Assembly: GCA_017629395.1 (NCBI GenBank)
Contig: JAGBXH010000246.1
Coordinates: forward strand, 1-9,167
Source of the DNA: Clostridia bacterium
GTDB taxonomy: Bacteria; Bacillota; Clostridia; Oscillospirales; CAG-272
Length of the DNA stretch: 9,167 nt
Direction of reading: 5' to 3'
Shown piece after piece: positions 1 through 5,042 of the stretch. Positions within the stretch are counted from its first letter, which is position 1. Each line of letters opens with the position of its first letter. The notes beneath the pieces are model-generated. The model was not told the origin of the DNA. It ran no database searches and saw only the letters and a list, made by a program, of their open reading frames with translations. The position numbers were made by a program, and so were the translations under genes.

Positions 1-50
1 AAGCGGCTTTTGCGTCGTCGCGCCGAGACTCCAGTCCTCTTACCCGCACC
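1..50. repeat. Right arm of structured repeat, copy A (truncated by window edge)
   Basis: This 50-bp stretch recurs at 183-232 with a single difference (C at 32, A at 214), giving a period of 182 bp. In the second copy the same sequence is the right arm of a long imperfect palindrome, so this is probably the right arm of another element whose left arm lies before the window. It is GC-rich and has no credible reading frame. Bases 51-76 look like a linker between the two elements. The repeat itself is seen directly; the identity as an element arm is inferred. Confidence 0.85.
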
Positions 51-76
51 CGAAGGAGCAGTCAGGCAAAAGTAGC

Positions 77-232
77 GCGGGTATATAGCAAGAGGACTTG
101 AAGGGGAGCGGGAATGAATGACATGCCGGTGGCATGTCAGAACCGCGACTGACCGAGGCGCGTAGCAAAAGACCGCATCAAAAAGCGGCTTTTGCGTCGT
201 CGCGCCGAGACTCAAGTCCTCTTACCCGCACC
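77..232. repeat. Structured palindromic repeat element, complete copy B
   Basis: A non-coding element that can fold into a branched structure. The outer stem pairs 90-101 with 212-223 (12 perfect pairs), continued by 77-82 with 224-229 across a bulge at 83-89. Inside it, one hairpin pairs 119-127 with 131-139 around a 3-nt loop. A second, longer hairpin pairs 157-162 with 201-206, 165-170 with 190-195, and 171 plus 173-176 with 185-189, around the loop 177-184. The right arm (183-232) is nearly identical to 1-50. It ends directly at the terminator of the minus-strand transporter gene. The layout resembles REP, MITE-like or other intergenic repeats, but I do not recognise a named family. It could act as a terminator, an RNA-stabilising structure or a mobile non-autonomous repeat; the sequence does not decide between these. 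Confidence 0.75.
119..139. repeat. Perfect 9-bp hairpin inside the repeat element
   Basis: TGACATGCC pairs with GGCATGTCA around a GGT loop. It sits between the left outer arm and the long inner hairpin of the repeat element, so it would form a separate side branch of a three-way junction. Confidence 0.8.
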
Positions 233-280
233 AAAACAAAAACCTCGTAAGCAATGCTCTGAAGCGTTGATTACGAGGTT
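231..280 (-). terminator. Intrinsic terminator of the SulP transporter gene
   Basis: A perfect 10-bp inverted repeat pairs 241-250 with 271-280. It is extended inward by 252-257 with 264-269 (one G-U pair) around a 6-nt loop. Read on the minus strand, the stem is followed by a T-rich tract, TTTTTGTTTT, at 242-233. It lies 8 bp after the transporter stop codon. The plus-strand side has no good T tract, so it works mainly for the minus strand. Confidence 0.88.
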
Positions 281-288
281 TCATTCAT

Positions 289-1551
289 TTAAGCTTTTCT
301 TTTCTTGATCAATTTCTTGATCAAAACAATCGCGTAATGTACAGCAAGTCCAACCGAAATAGCAACCACCAGGTCAAACACAACGGTAAGAACAAGAGTA
401 AGCACCAGTACAAGCGTTTCGTAAATGGGGGCTTTTTTGCAGATATCTACAAAATGACGCCACTCGCTCATGTTGTATGCGACCATAAAGAGCACCGCCG
501 CAATGACGGGCATGGGAATAAAGGAAGCATAAGGCATAAATACAACCAAAACAAGGAGCAACACAACGCCGTGCACAATGCCTGAAATCGGTGAGCGACC
601 GCCATTCTTGACGTTCGCTGCTGTTCTTGCGATAGCACCCGTTGCGGGAATTCCTCCAAACAGAGCGGAACAAATATTTCCCGCACCCTGCGCAATCAGC
701 TCGGTGTTGGAGTTGTGTGTGTCGGAAATCATTTTGTCCGATACAACGCAGGAGAGCAGAGATTCAATTGCGGCAAGAATTGCAATGGTAAACGCGCTTG
801 GGATCAGAGAAACGACCTTATCCATGCTGAATGCAGGAAGGGTAAAGCGGGGGAGAGAGGAGCTGATCTGATACAAGTCCCCGATGGTATTGACGTTGAG
901 CTTGGTCAGGGCAACGACCACGGTGATCACAAGAACAGCAATCAGCGAGCCGGGGATCTTCTTGCTGATTTTGGGCCATACGATCAAAATGGCAAGTGCA
1001 ACGACACCCGTAAGCAACGCCAAGGGATTCATTGTGGTGATCGATTCTGCGATCGCAATGATCTTTTCGGGTGCTTCAATGGCGTTCGTGCCGGGCGCAA
1101 ACGTCACACCGAGAAAGTCCTTGATCTGACCGATGACAATGGTGATGGCAATACCTGATGTGAAACCGACGGTAATGGTCTCGGGGATGTACTTGATCAG
1201 CGTACCGAGGCGCAAAAGTCCCATGAGTATCAGCATCAAGCCTGCCATGAGGGTGGCAATGGCAAGACCGTCGATGCCGTGCTGCGCGACGATGCCTGCA
1301 ACAATGGTTGCAAATGCTGCCGTGGGGCCGGAAATGTTAACGCGGCTGCCGCCAAGCAGGGCGATCACAATACCTGCAATAATTGCTGTGTAGAGTCCCT
1401 TTTCGGGAGATACGCCGGAAGCAATCGCAAGTGCAATAGAAAGGGGGAGGGCAATGATAGCAACAATGATGCCGGCTGTGACATCACAAGCAAATTGCTT
1501 TTTGGAATAATCGTGAAACGTGTCAAAAAGCTTAGGTCTGAAGGTCTTCAA
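289..1551 (-). CDS. SulP-family anion permease lacking a STAS domain
   Basis: A 420-aa inner-membrane transporter of the SulP (SLC26) family, which moves sulfate, bicarbonate or other anions; the substrate cannot be read from the sequence. Family signatures are clear: ALPLSIALAIASGVSPEKG from about residue 34, SGPTAAF at 74-80, the IESLLSCVVSDK stretch at about 262-273, and the conserved GGIPATGAIARTAANV stretch from 299. Many hydrophobic segments run to the end, and the chain stops at a basic tail (KKLIKKRKA). The usual cytoplasmic STAS domain, which in typical SulP proteins follows the membrane part, is absent, and none is encoded in the 288 bases downstream. The start is TTG at 1551: an in-frame stop lies 9 nt upstream of it, no in-frame ATG is near, and AAGGAGA (1564-1570) lies 12 nt before it. 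No sulfate-assimilation genes are nearby. Confidence 0.92.
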   Translation of the reverse strand: MKTFRPKLFDTFHDYSKKQFACDVTAGIIVAIIALPLSIALAIASGVSPEKGLYTAIIAGIVIALLGGSRVNISGPTAAFATIVAGIVAQHGIDGLAIATLMAGLMLILMGLLRLGTLIKYIPETITVGFTSGIAITIVIGQIKDFLGVTFAPGTNAIEAPEKIIAIAESITTMNPLALLTGVVALAILIVWPKISKKIPGSLIAVLVITVVVALTKLNVNTIGDLYQISSSLPRFTLPAFSMDKVVSLIPSAFTIAILAAIESLLSCVVSDKMISDTHNSNTELIAQGAGNICSALFGGIPATGAIARTAANVKNGGRSPISGIVHGVVLLLVLVVFMPYASFIPMPVIAAVLFMVAYNMSEWRHFVDICKKAPIYETLVLVLTLVLTVVFDLVVAISVGLAVHYAIVLIKKLIKKRKA

Positions 1552-1587
1552 AACAGTTATTCATCTCCTTGTCAAAATCCGGCGTTT

Positions 1588-1616
1588 ATTTTACTACTAT
1601 GTACTGCAAAAGTCAA
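1588..1616 (-). promoter_or_regulatory. Sigma-A promoter of the SulP gene
   Basis: On the minus strand, TTGACT (1611-1616) is separated by exactly 17 bp from TAAAAT (1588-1593). The predicted leader is about 30 nt and contains AAGGAGA at 1564-1570. Confidence 0.8.
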
Positions 1617-1756
1617 TGGGTTTTTGAAAAAAACAGGAAAATATTTGAAGGAATTGGCGCAATACCGAGCGGATCGGCGCAAGGCGATTGCGGCGGTAAC
1701 GATATAATCTTAATATCTTAATTTTACGCCAAATTGCAACAAAATTCCCGTATTTC

Positions 1757-1765
1757 TGCTATAAT
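1757..1765 (+). promoter_or_regulatory. Extended -10 promoter of the YwaF-like gene
   Basis: TGCTATAAT is a consensus extended -10 element. The best -35 candidate, TTGCAA at 1734-1739, is 20 bp away, so the extended -10 probably compensates. A second TATAAT at 1773-1778 has no partner. The leader has GAGG at 1785-1788, 6 nt before the ATG. Confidence 0.65.
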
Positions 1766-1794
1766 AAATTCATATAATAATTTCGAGGTAAGAT

Positions 1795-2613
1795 ATGCTT
1801 TCTGTAATAAAAGAATTTTGTGGCATAGGCGGATATACGCGAGAGGCTGCCGGTGCGTACTCTTGGCAGCATCTGACGTTTGTATCCACTTGCGTTGTCA
1901 TTATGTTCGTATTGGGAATTTTCATTGGATTGCATTTCAAAAAGCATCCCGAAAAGAACAAAAATCTGCCGCTGATTTGGGCGGCGTTGCTGATCGACGG
2001 CTTTGAGATCGGCAAGATCATCATCTGCTGCATTCGCGCAGAGATGGGGGACGAGCATTGGTATGACTCGCTGCTGCTTGATCTGCCGCTGTTTTTGTGC
2101 AGCATTCAGTTGATCACCCTGCCTTTGGCAGCGTTTACAAAGGGCAGACTCAAGGAAGCGGCACTCGACTTTGTCCTGATCTTCGGCTTGCTCGGAGCTC
2201 TTGCAGGCACGTTCGGTGCAGCACAGAATTTCGGTTCTTATCCCTTGATCTGCATTGACAACGTCGCTTCTGTCATCACGCATTGCATCTCGGGCTTTGG
2301 TGCGCTTTATATCGGCTGCTCGGGTATGGCAAGCCTTCGCAAGCGCAACATCGGCATTACTTACGGAATTCTCGGCTTCTTCTGTATTGCAGCCTATGCC
2401 GTCAATCGCATCATTGATTACAACTATATGTTCTTGATGCGTGGCGACGGTACCCCCTACGACATCCTGTTTAATCTGGTGGGCGGCAATCAGATCCTGT
2501 ATCTTTTGGGAGTAATCGGACTGTTCCTTGTGTACATATTCGCATTTTATATGGTACACTTCCTTATCAAAAGAACAAAAAAATCAGATACCGTGATCGC
2601 ACAGAGTATCTGA
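1795..2613 (+). CDS. YwaF/TMEM164-like integral membrane protein
   Basis: A 272-aa polytopic membrane protein with about seven hydrophobic segments (roughly 25-45, 58-80, 95-115, 122-145, 155-177, 186-206 and 230-258). It ends in a charged cytoplasmic-type tail. Two features match the YwaF/TMEM164 type (TIGR02206-like) as I remember it: the LPLFLCSIQL stretch at 97-106 in the middle of the protein, and DYNYMFL at 208-214 followed by a Gly-Pro-rich loop and a last helix. The biochemical role of bacterial YwaF proteins is not established, and I do not assign one. The ATG at 1795 has GAGG 6 nt upstream and follows an extended -10 promoter. The gene stands alone and converges on the AEC transporter gene. 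A general unassigned membrane protein is the alternative. Confidence 0.78.
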   Translation: MLSVIKEFCGIGGYTREAAGAYSWQHLTFVSTCVVIMFVLGIFIGLHFKKHPEKNKNLPLIWAALLIDGFEIGKIIICCIRAEMGDEHWYDSLLLDLPLFLCSIQLITLPLAAFTKGRLKEAALDFVLIFGLLGALAGTFGAAQNFGSYPLICIDNVASVITHCISGFGALYIGCSGMASLRKRNIGITYGILGFFCIAAYAVNRIIDYNYMFLMRGDGTPYDILFNLVGGNQILYLLGVIGLFLVYIFAFYMVHFLIKRTKKSDTVIAQSI

Positions 2614-2614
2614 T
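2583..2614 (+). repeat. Inverted repeat over the stop codon of the YwaF-like gene
   Basis: ATCAGATAC (2583-2591) and GTATCTGAT (2606-2614) form a perfect 9-bp stem with a 14-nt loop. The right arm contains the TGA stop (2611-2613). No T tract follows, so it is not a terminator by itself; the real terminator starts about 20 bp later. Confidence 0.6.
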
Positions 2615-2632
2615 CCATGGAAAAGACAATAA

Positions 2633-2672
2633 GAAAAAGGCTGAGCCAATGGATTTGGCTCAGTCTTTTTTT
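2633..2672. terminator. Bidirectional intrinsic terminator between convergent genes
   Basis: CTGAGCCAA (2641-2649) pairs with TTGGCTCAG (2655-2663) around a 5-nt loop. A T run follows on the plus strand (2666-2672). On the minus strand the A run at 2634-2638 supplies the matching T tract. It therefore serves both the YwaF-like gene and the AEC gene, whose stop codon (2671-2673) overlaps the end of the T run. Confidence 0.9.
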
Positions 2673-3648
2673 ACCATATCTGAAGCACCTTTTGCGCCAG
2701 CGTTACCATCAGCGGCAGCGTGCCAAGGCAAAGCAGGCTGGAAACGCCAACGGTTTGAGAGGCGTATCCGGGAGATATGTCGTAGGTTTCCGAAAACATT
2801 GTAATAATGGATGCCGTGGGCAGAGCGGTGACGGCAGTAGAGAACATGACGATATCGTCCGAAAAGCCGAGAAGCTTGCAAACAACGAACACGATCGCGG
2901 GGATCAGGATGAGCTTACACAGCGAGAACACGTAGATCTTTCCCGAGCAAAACAGCTGCTTGGGGGTTCTTGTTGCAAGCAGCGCACCTGTGATGAGCAC
3001 CGAGATCGGCAGGCATAGGGAAGCAAGCTTGGCAAACAGCATCAAAAACGCGTCGTCCACGACCGTGTCGATCAGGGGATTACCGAGCGCGGGGTTGCGC
3101 AGAAGGTATAGCACGACACCGATCGCACACGGGATCGAGCCGAAATTGACCAACGCTTTCTTGGGCGTCATGCGGATATCGTCGCGCTTGCGTCCCAAAA
3201 TCATCAAGCCCCAAATGTACATGAAAATATTGAAGCTGATCAGATAGAACGCGCCGTAAAACTTTCCGATATCACCAAAGATCGCGCCAAGGATCGGCAG
3301 ACCGATAAATCCACAGTTCGTAAAGATTAGCGAAAACTCGGTGATCTTTCTCTCGTTGAGGTCTTTATAGGGTATGCAAAGAGGGAAGGCGAGCAAAGAC
3401 ATCAGCAAATGTAAAAAGAAGCCGACGGCAAGGATCAAAAGCCCTCTGCTCAGGTTTTCGTTTGTGTACTGCACGTTGACGAGTGCATCAATGATCATCA
3501 TAGGCTGACCGACCTTGATGATCAGCGTGGAAAGCCGCTTTGAGGCTACGTCGTCGATCCAACCGATCCTGCGGCAGAAAAATCCTGCTGCAAGCATCAG
3601 AAACATGACGATGATGACGACAAGCAGAGAAGTAAAATCGTACGTCAT
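2671..3648 (-). CDS. AEC (auxin efflux carrier) family transporter
   Basis: A 325-aa inner-membrane carrier of the AEC family (Mem_trans, PF03547). Bacterial members export or import small organic acids such as malate or malonate; the substrate here cannot be told. There are about ten hydrophobic segments in two halves of five joined by a basic loop (about 152-166, LGRKRDDIRMTPKK). The family motif NCGFIGLPI lies at 111-119 in the fourth segment, and ALPTAS at 275-280 is its counterpart in the second half. Length is typical. The ATG at 3648 is only 3 nt after the glycosylase stop codon, with AAGGA at 3656-3660 inside the end of that gene. It is therefore probably the second gene of a two-gene operon and translationally coupled. 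Nothing in either protein explains the pairing of a transporter with a repair enzyme. Confidence 0.9.
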   Translation of the reverse strand: MTYDFTSLLVVIIVMFLMLAAGFFCRRIGWIDDVASKRLSTLIIKVGQPMMIIDALVNVQYTNENLSRGLLILAVGFFLHLLMSLLAFPLCIPYKDLNERKITEFSLIFTNCGFIGLPILGAIFGDIGKFYGAFYLISFNIFMYIWGLMILGRKRDDIRMTPKKALVNFGSIPCAIGVVLYLLRNPALGNPLIDTVVDDAFLMLFAKLASLCLPISVLITGALLATRTPKQLFCSGKIYVFSLCKLILIPAIVFVVCKLLGFSDDIVMFSTAVTALPTASIITMFSETYDISPGYASQTVGVSSLLCLGTLPLMVTLAQKVLQIW

Positions 3649-3651
3649 AGC

Positions 3652-4206
3652 TCAATCCTTCAAGCTGTCCAGCTTGCTTTTAATCTGCTGCATGTCTGCA
3701 AGCATTTCTTCCTTGCGGCGGGGATCGCGCAAGAGTGCAGCAGGGTGATATACGGCAGTCATGACGTAGCTGCCCTTTTCAAACCAGGTGCCGTGCTCCT
3801 TGGAGATCTTGAAATCGGGCTTGATCAGACGCATAGCGGCGATTCTCCCAAGACATACAATGATCTTTGGCTTGATCAAGCGTACCTGCTCGCGCAGATA
3901 GTCAATGCAGGCATCCTCCTCTGCGGGAAGAGGGTCGCGGTTCTTGGGGGGACGGCATTTGAGAATATTTGCAATGTAAACGTCCTCGCGGTTGATGTCA
4001 ACTGCATACAGATATTTATCAAGAAGCTGACCGGCTCTGCCCACAAAGGGTGTGCCGGAAAGGTCCTCTTGTTCACCGGGAGCTTCGCCTACAAACAGAA
4101 TGTCTGCGTTGCGATTTCCCGTGCCGAATACGCAATTTGTGCGCGTTTTTGCAAGCTCACAGCCTTGGCAGCTGCTGCATGCGCTGTAAAGTTCATCCCA
4201 GGTCAA
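3652..4206 (-). CDS. Type-4 (Fe-S) uracil-DNA glycosylase
   Basis: A 184-aa cytoplasmic repair enzyme of uracil-DNA glycosylase family 4, which removes uracil from DNA at the first step of base excision repair. The four 4Fe-4S ligands are C13 and C16 (CxxC), C84 and C100. Motif GEAPGEQED lies at 40-48 with catalytic-region E41, GTPFVGRAGQLL follows at 51-62, N80 opens the NILKCRPP stretch, and the second active-site motif YHPAALL is at 153-159 with H154. Length fits the short family-4 form. I place the start at TTG 4206 because GAGG (4215-4218) lies 8 nt upstream and the protein then begins MTWDEL, as family members usually do. The in-frame GTG at 4215 overlaps that ribosome site and is less likely. 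The gene heads the glycosylase-AEC unit and follows mecA by 69 nt. Confidence 0.93.
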   Translation of the reverse strand: MTWDELYSACSSCQGCELAKTRTNCVFGTGNRNADILFVGEAPGEQEDLSGTPFVGRAGQLLDKYLYAVDINREDVYIANILKCRPPKNRDPLPAEEDACIDYLREQVRLIKPKIIVCLGRIAAMRLIKPDFKISKEHGTWFEKGSYVMTAVYHPAALLRDPRRKEEMLADMQQIKSKLDSLKD

Positions 4207-4235
4207 TGGTAGCACCTCGCTTTCATGCTACCATT
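4205..4235 (-). promoter_or_regulatory. Candidate operator: 10+10 bp dyad at the glycosylase promoter and start
   Basis: AATGGTAGCA and TGCTACCATT form a perfect inverted repeat (plus positions 4205-4214 and 4226-4235) with an 11-bp centre. The half-sites are 21 bp apart, about two helical turns. The upstream half overlaps the -10 hexamer. The downstream half overlaps the TTG start codon, and the ribosome binding site lies in the centre. Because the predicted transcription start falls at the inner edge of the upstream half, a DNA operator is more likely than an RNA hairpin. No regulator is identified. Confidence 0.5.
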
Positions 4236-4261
4236 ATAACAAATCGTTTTATCTTTTTCAA
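4233..4261 (-). promoter_or_regulatory. Sigma-A promoter of the glycosylase-AEC unit
   Basis: On the minus strand, TTGAAA (4256-4261) is separated by 17 bp from TATAAT (4233-4238). It starts about 15 bp after the mecA stop codon. No intrinsic terminator is visible between mecA and this promoter, so read-through from mecA is possible. The predicted transcription start is near 4226. Confidence 0.8.
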
Positions 4262-4275
4262 GGGGTTATGCGAAA

Positions 4276-4896
4276 TTATAGCTGCATAAACGTTTGGATT
4301 GCGCTGTCCTTACACAGCTGTGTGGCGTATTCGCCAAGATACGCCTGCATGGTGTGAGCGTTTTCCTTGGAGCCGTATTCACCGAGAAAGCCATATTCGT
4401 CAGGCAAATAAAAGGTGGGCACGGAGAGATCATAGAGCACAAGATAGTAGGTGTGAGAACGATCCACCCACGCGTCGCTTTTTTGGTAAAAGCCTGCGCT
4501 GTACAGTCTTTTGCATACCGATATTAAGTGCGTGAGCTTGGAAAACGAATAAATGCACGTCTTGGAGGACGACTTGTCCTTTGCGCGCAATGCTCTCTCT
4601 TTCGCAGGAGCGAGAGCGGCGGGGAGTGCATGCAAGGCGTCCTCCTCGCCCGGATCCTGCTTGGATATAAACAGCTCACAGCCGCCGTCTACGCAAGGAT
4701 ACATCTGTACGTAAAGCCGTCCGAGATCGCAATCAAAGCCCGTTTGCGCCTTGGCATCGGCCAACAGTCTGCGCAGCACGTGCCTGACGTGTTGATCGGC
4801 AACGCTGATGTGATCGGTATGAAGATCGTAATGCGTCATGTCCGAGGCGGTCAGCATAATTTTCAGCTTGGTATCGCTGATTTTGATCAGATCCAT
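4276..4896 (-). CDS. mecA: MecA-type adaptor protein for ClpC
   Basis: A 206-aa cytoplasmic adaptor of the MecA/YpbH family, which delivers substrates to the ClpC chaperone-protease and helps assemble it. The N-terminal substrate-binding domain runs from about 1 to 80, starting MDLIKISDTKLKIMLT as in family members. A charged, low-complexity linker follows (about 81-111). The C-terminal ClpC-binding domain (about 112-206) has IYSFSKLTHLISVCKRL, a YYLVLYDLS strand and the acidic end. Length is close to the usual 200-240 aa. I choose ATG 4896: AAAGGAAA (4904-4911 on the minus strand) is well spaced for it, whereas the upstream in-frame TTG at 4914 overlaps that site. It is transcribed away from the helicase gene and toward the glycosylase gene. 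Substrates in this organism are unknown. Confidence 0.85.
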   Translation of the reverse strand: MDLIKISDTKLKIMLTASDMTHYDLHTDHISVADQHVRHVLRRLLADAKAQTGFDCDLGRLYVQMYPCVDGGCELFISKQDPGEEDALHALPAALAPAKERALRAKDKSSSKTCIYSFSKLTHLISVCKRLYSAGFYQKSDAWVDRSHTYYLVLYDLSVPTFYLPDEYGFLGEYGSKENAHTMQAYLGEYATQLCKDSAIQTFMQL

Positions 4897-4923
4897 ATAT
4901 GTATTTCCTTTCAATAGTCTGCT

Positions 4924-4938
4924 ATGCTATCATTATAA
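4924..4938 (-). promoter_or_regulatory. mecA promoter -10 region with shared box
   Basis: A perfect TATAAT lies at 4932-4937 on the minus strand. The matching -35 position 17 bp upstream reads only TACACA (4955-4960), so this promoter looks weak or activator-dependent. The 15-bp stretch TTATAATGATAGCAT equals the glycosylase promoter sequence at 4225-4239 except for one base. The second half of the glycosylase dyad is not present here. Confidence 0.55.
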
Positions 4939-4984
4939 TCCGTCCGTGGAGATTTGTGTACCCCTAAAATTATGGTAATTTGCA

Positions 4985-5013
4985 TTGACGGGCAGCAGGG
5001 ATTGTGCTATAAT
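4985..5013 (+). promoter_or_regulatory. Sigma-A promoter of the helicase gene
   Basis: TTGACG (4985-4990), a 17-bp spacer and a perfect TATAAT (5008-5013). The short leader carries AAGGAGGTGA (5029-5038), a near-perfect ribosome binding site, placed correctly for the ATG at 5043. Confidence 0.88.
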
Positions 5014-5042
5014 AGGATAAAAAGCTGCAAGGAGGTGAGGGC

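Larger units (their letters stand above)
1552..1794. other. Divergent intergenic region between SulP and YwaF-like genes
   Basis: It holds the SulP promoter on the minus strand and the YwaF-like promoter on the plus strand. Between them is a GC-rich patch (about 1651-1700) in AT-rich surroundings, with the direct repeat GGCGCAA at 1656-1662 and 1676-1682 and the inverted repeats CGCAAT/ATTGCG (1658-1663, 1687-1692) and CCGA/TCGG (1665-1668, 1674-1677). No gene is supported here. Confidence 0.6.

Noticed and set aside
1..232. Possible CRISPR array
   Set aside because: There are only two repeat copies, separated by 132 bp that itself pairs with the repeat, and no cas genes are present.
715..1158. 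147-codon plus-strand frame inside the SulP gene
   Set aside because: Its product is Asn-, Gly- and Asp-rich, the usual image of a membrane protein gene read backwards; no domain.
1532..1564. Ten-codon frame starting ATG at 1564 over the SulP start
   Set aside because: It overlaps the ribosome site itself and ends in a few codons; it has no independent support.
1703..1708. TATAAT as a second promoter for the YwaF-like gene
   Set aside because: The position 17 bp upstream has no -35-like hexamer and there is no extended -10.
1759..2559. 266-codon open frame antisense to the YwaF-like gene
   Set aside because: It is a complementary-strand shadow: no ribosome site or promoter of its own, a low-complexity polar product rich in Gln, Asp and Ala, and no recognisable domain.
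4203..4226. Seven-codon leader frame (ATG to TGA) overlapping the glycosylase start
   Set aside because: The ATG sits at the predicted transcription start, so it would be leaderless, and the peptide MKARCYH has no pattern typical of an attenuator. Probably chance.
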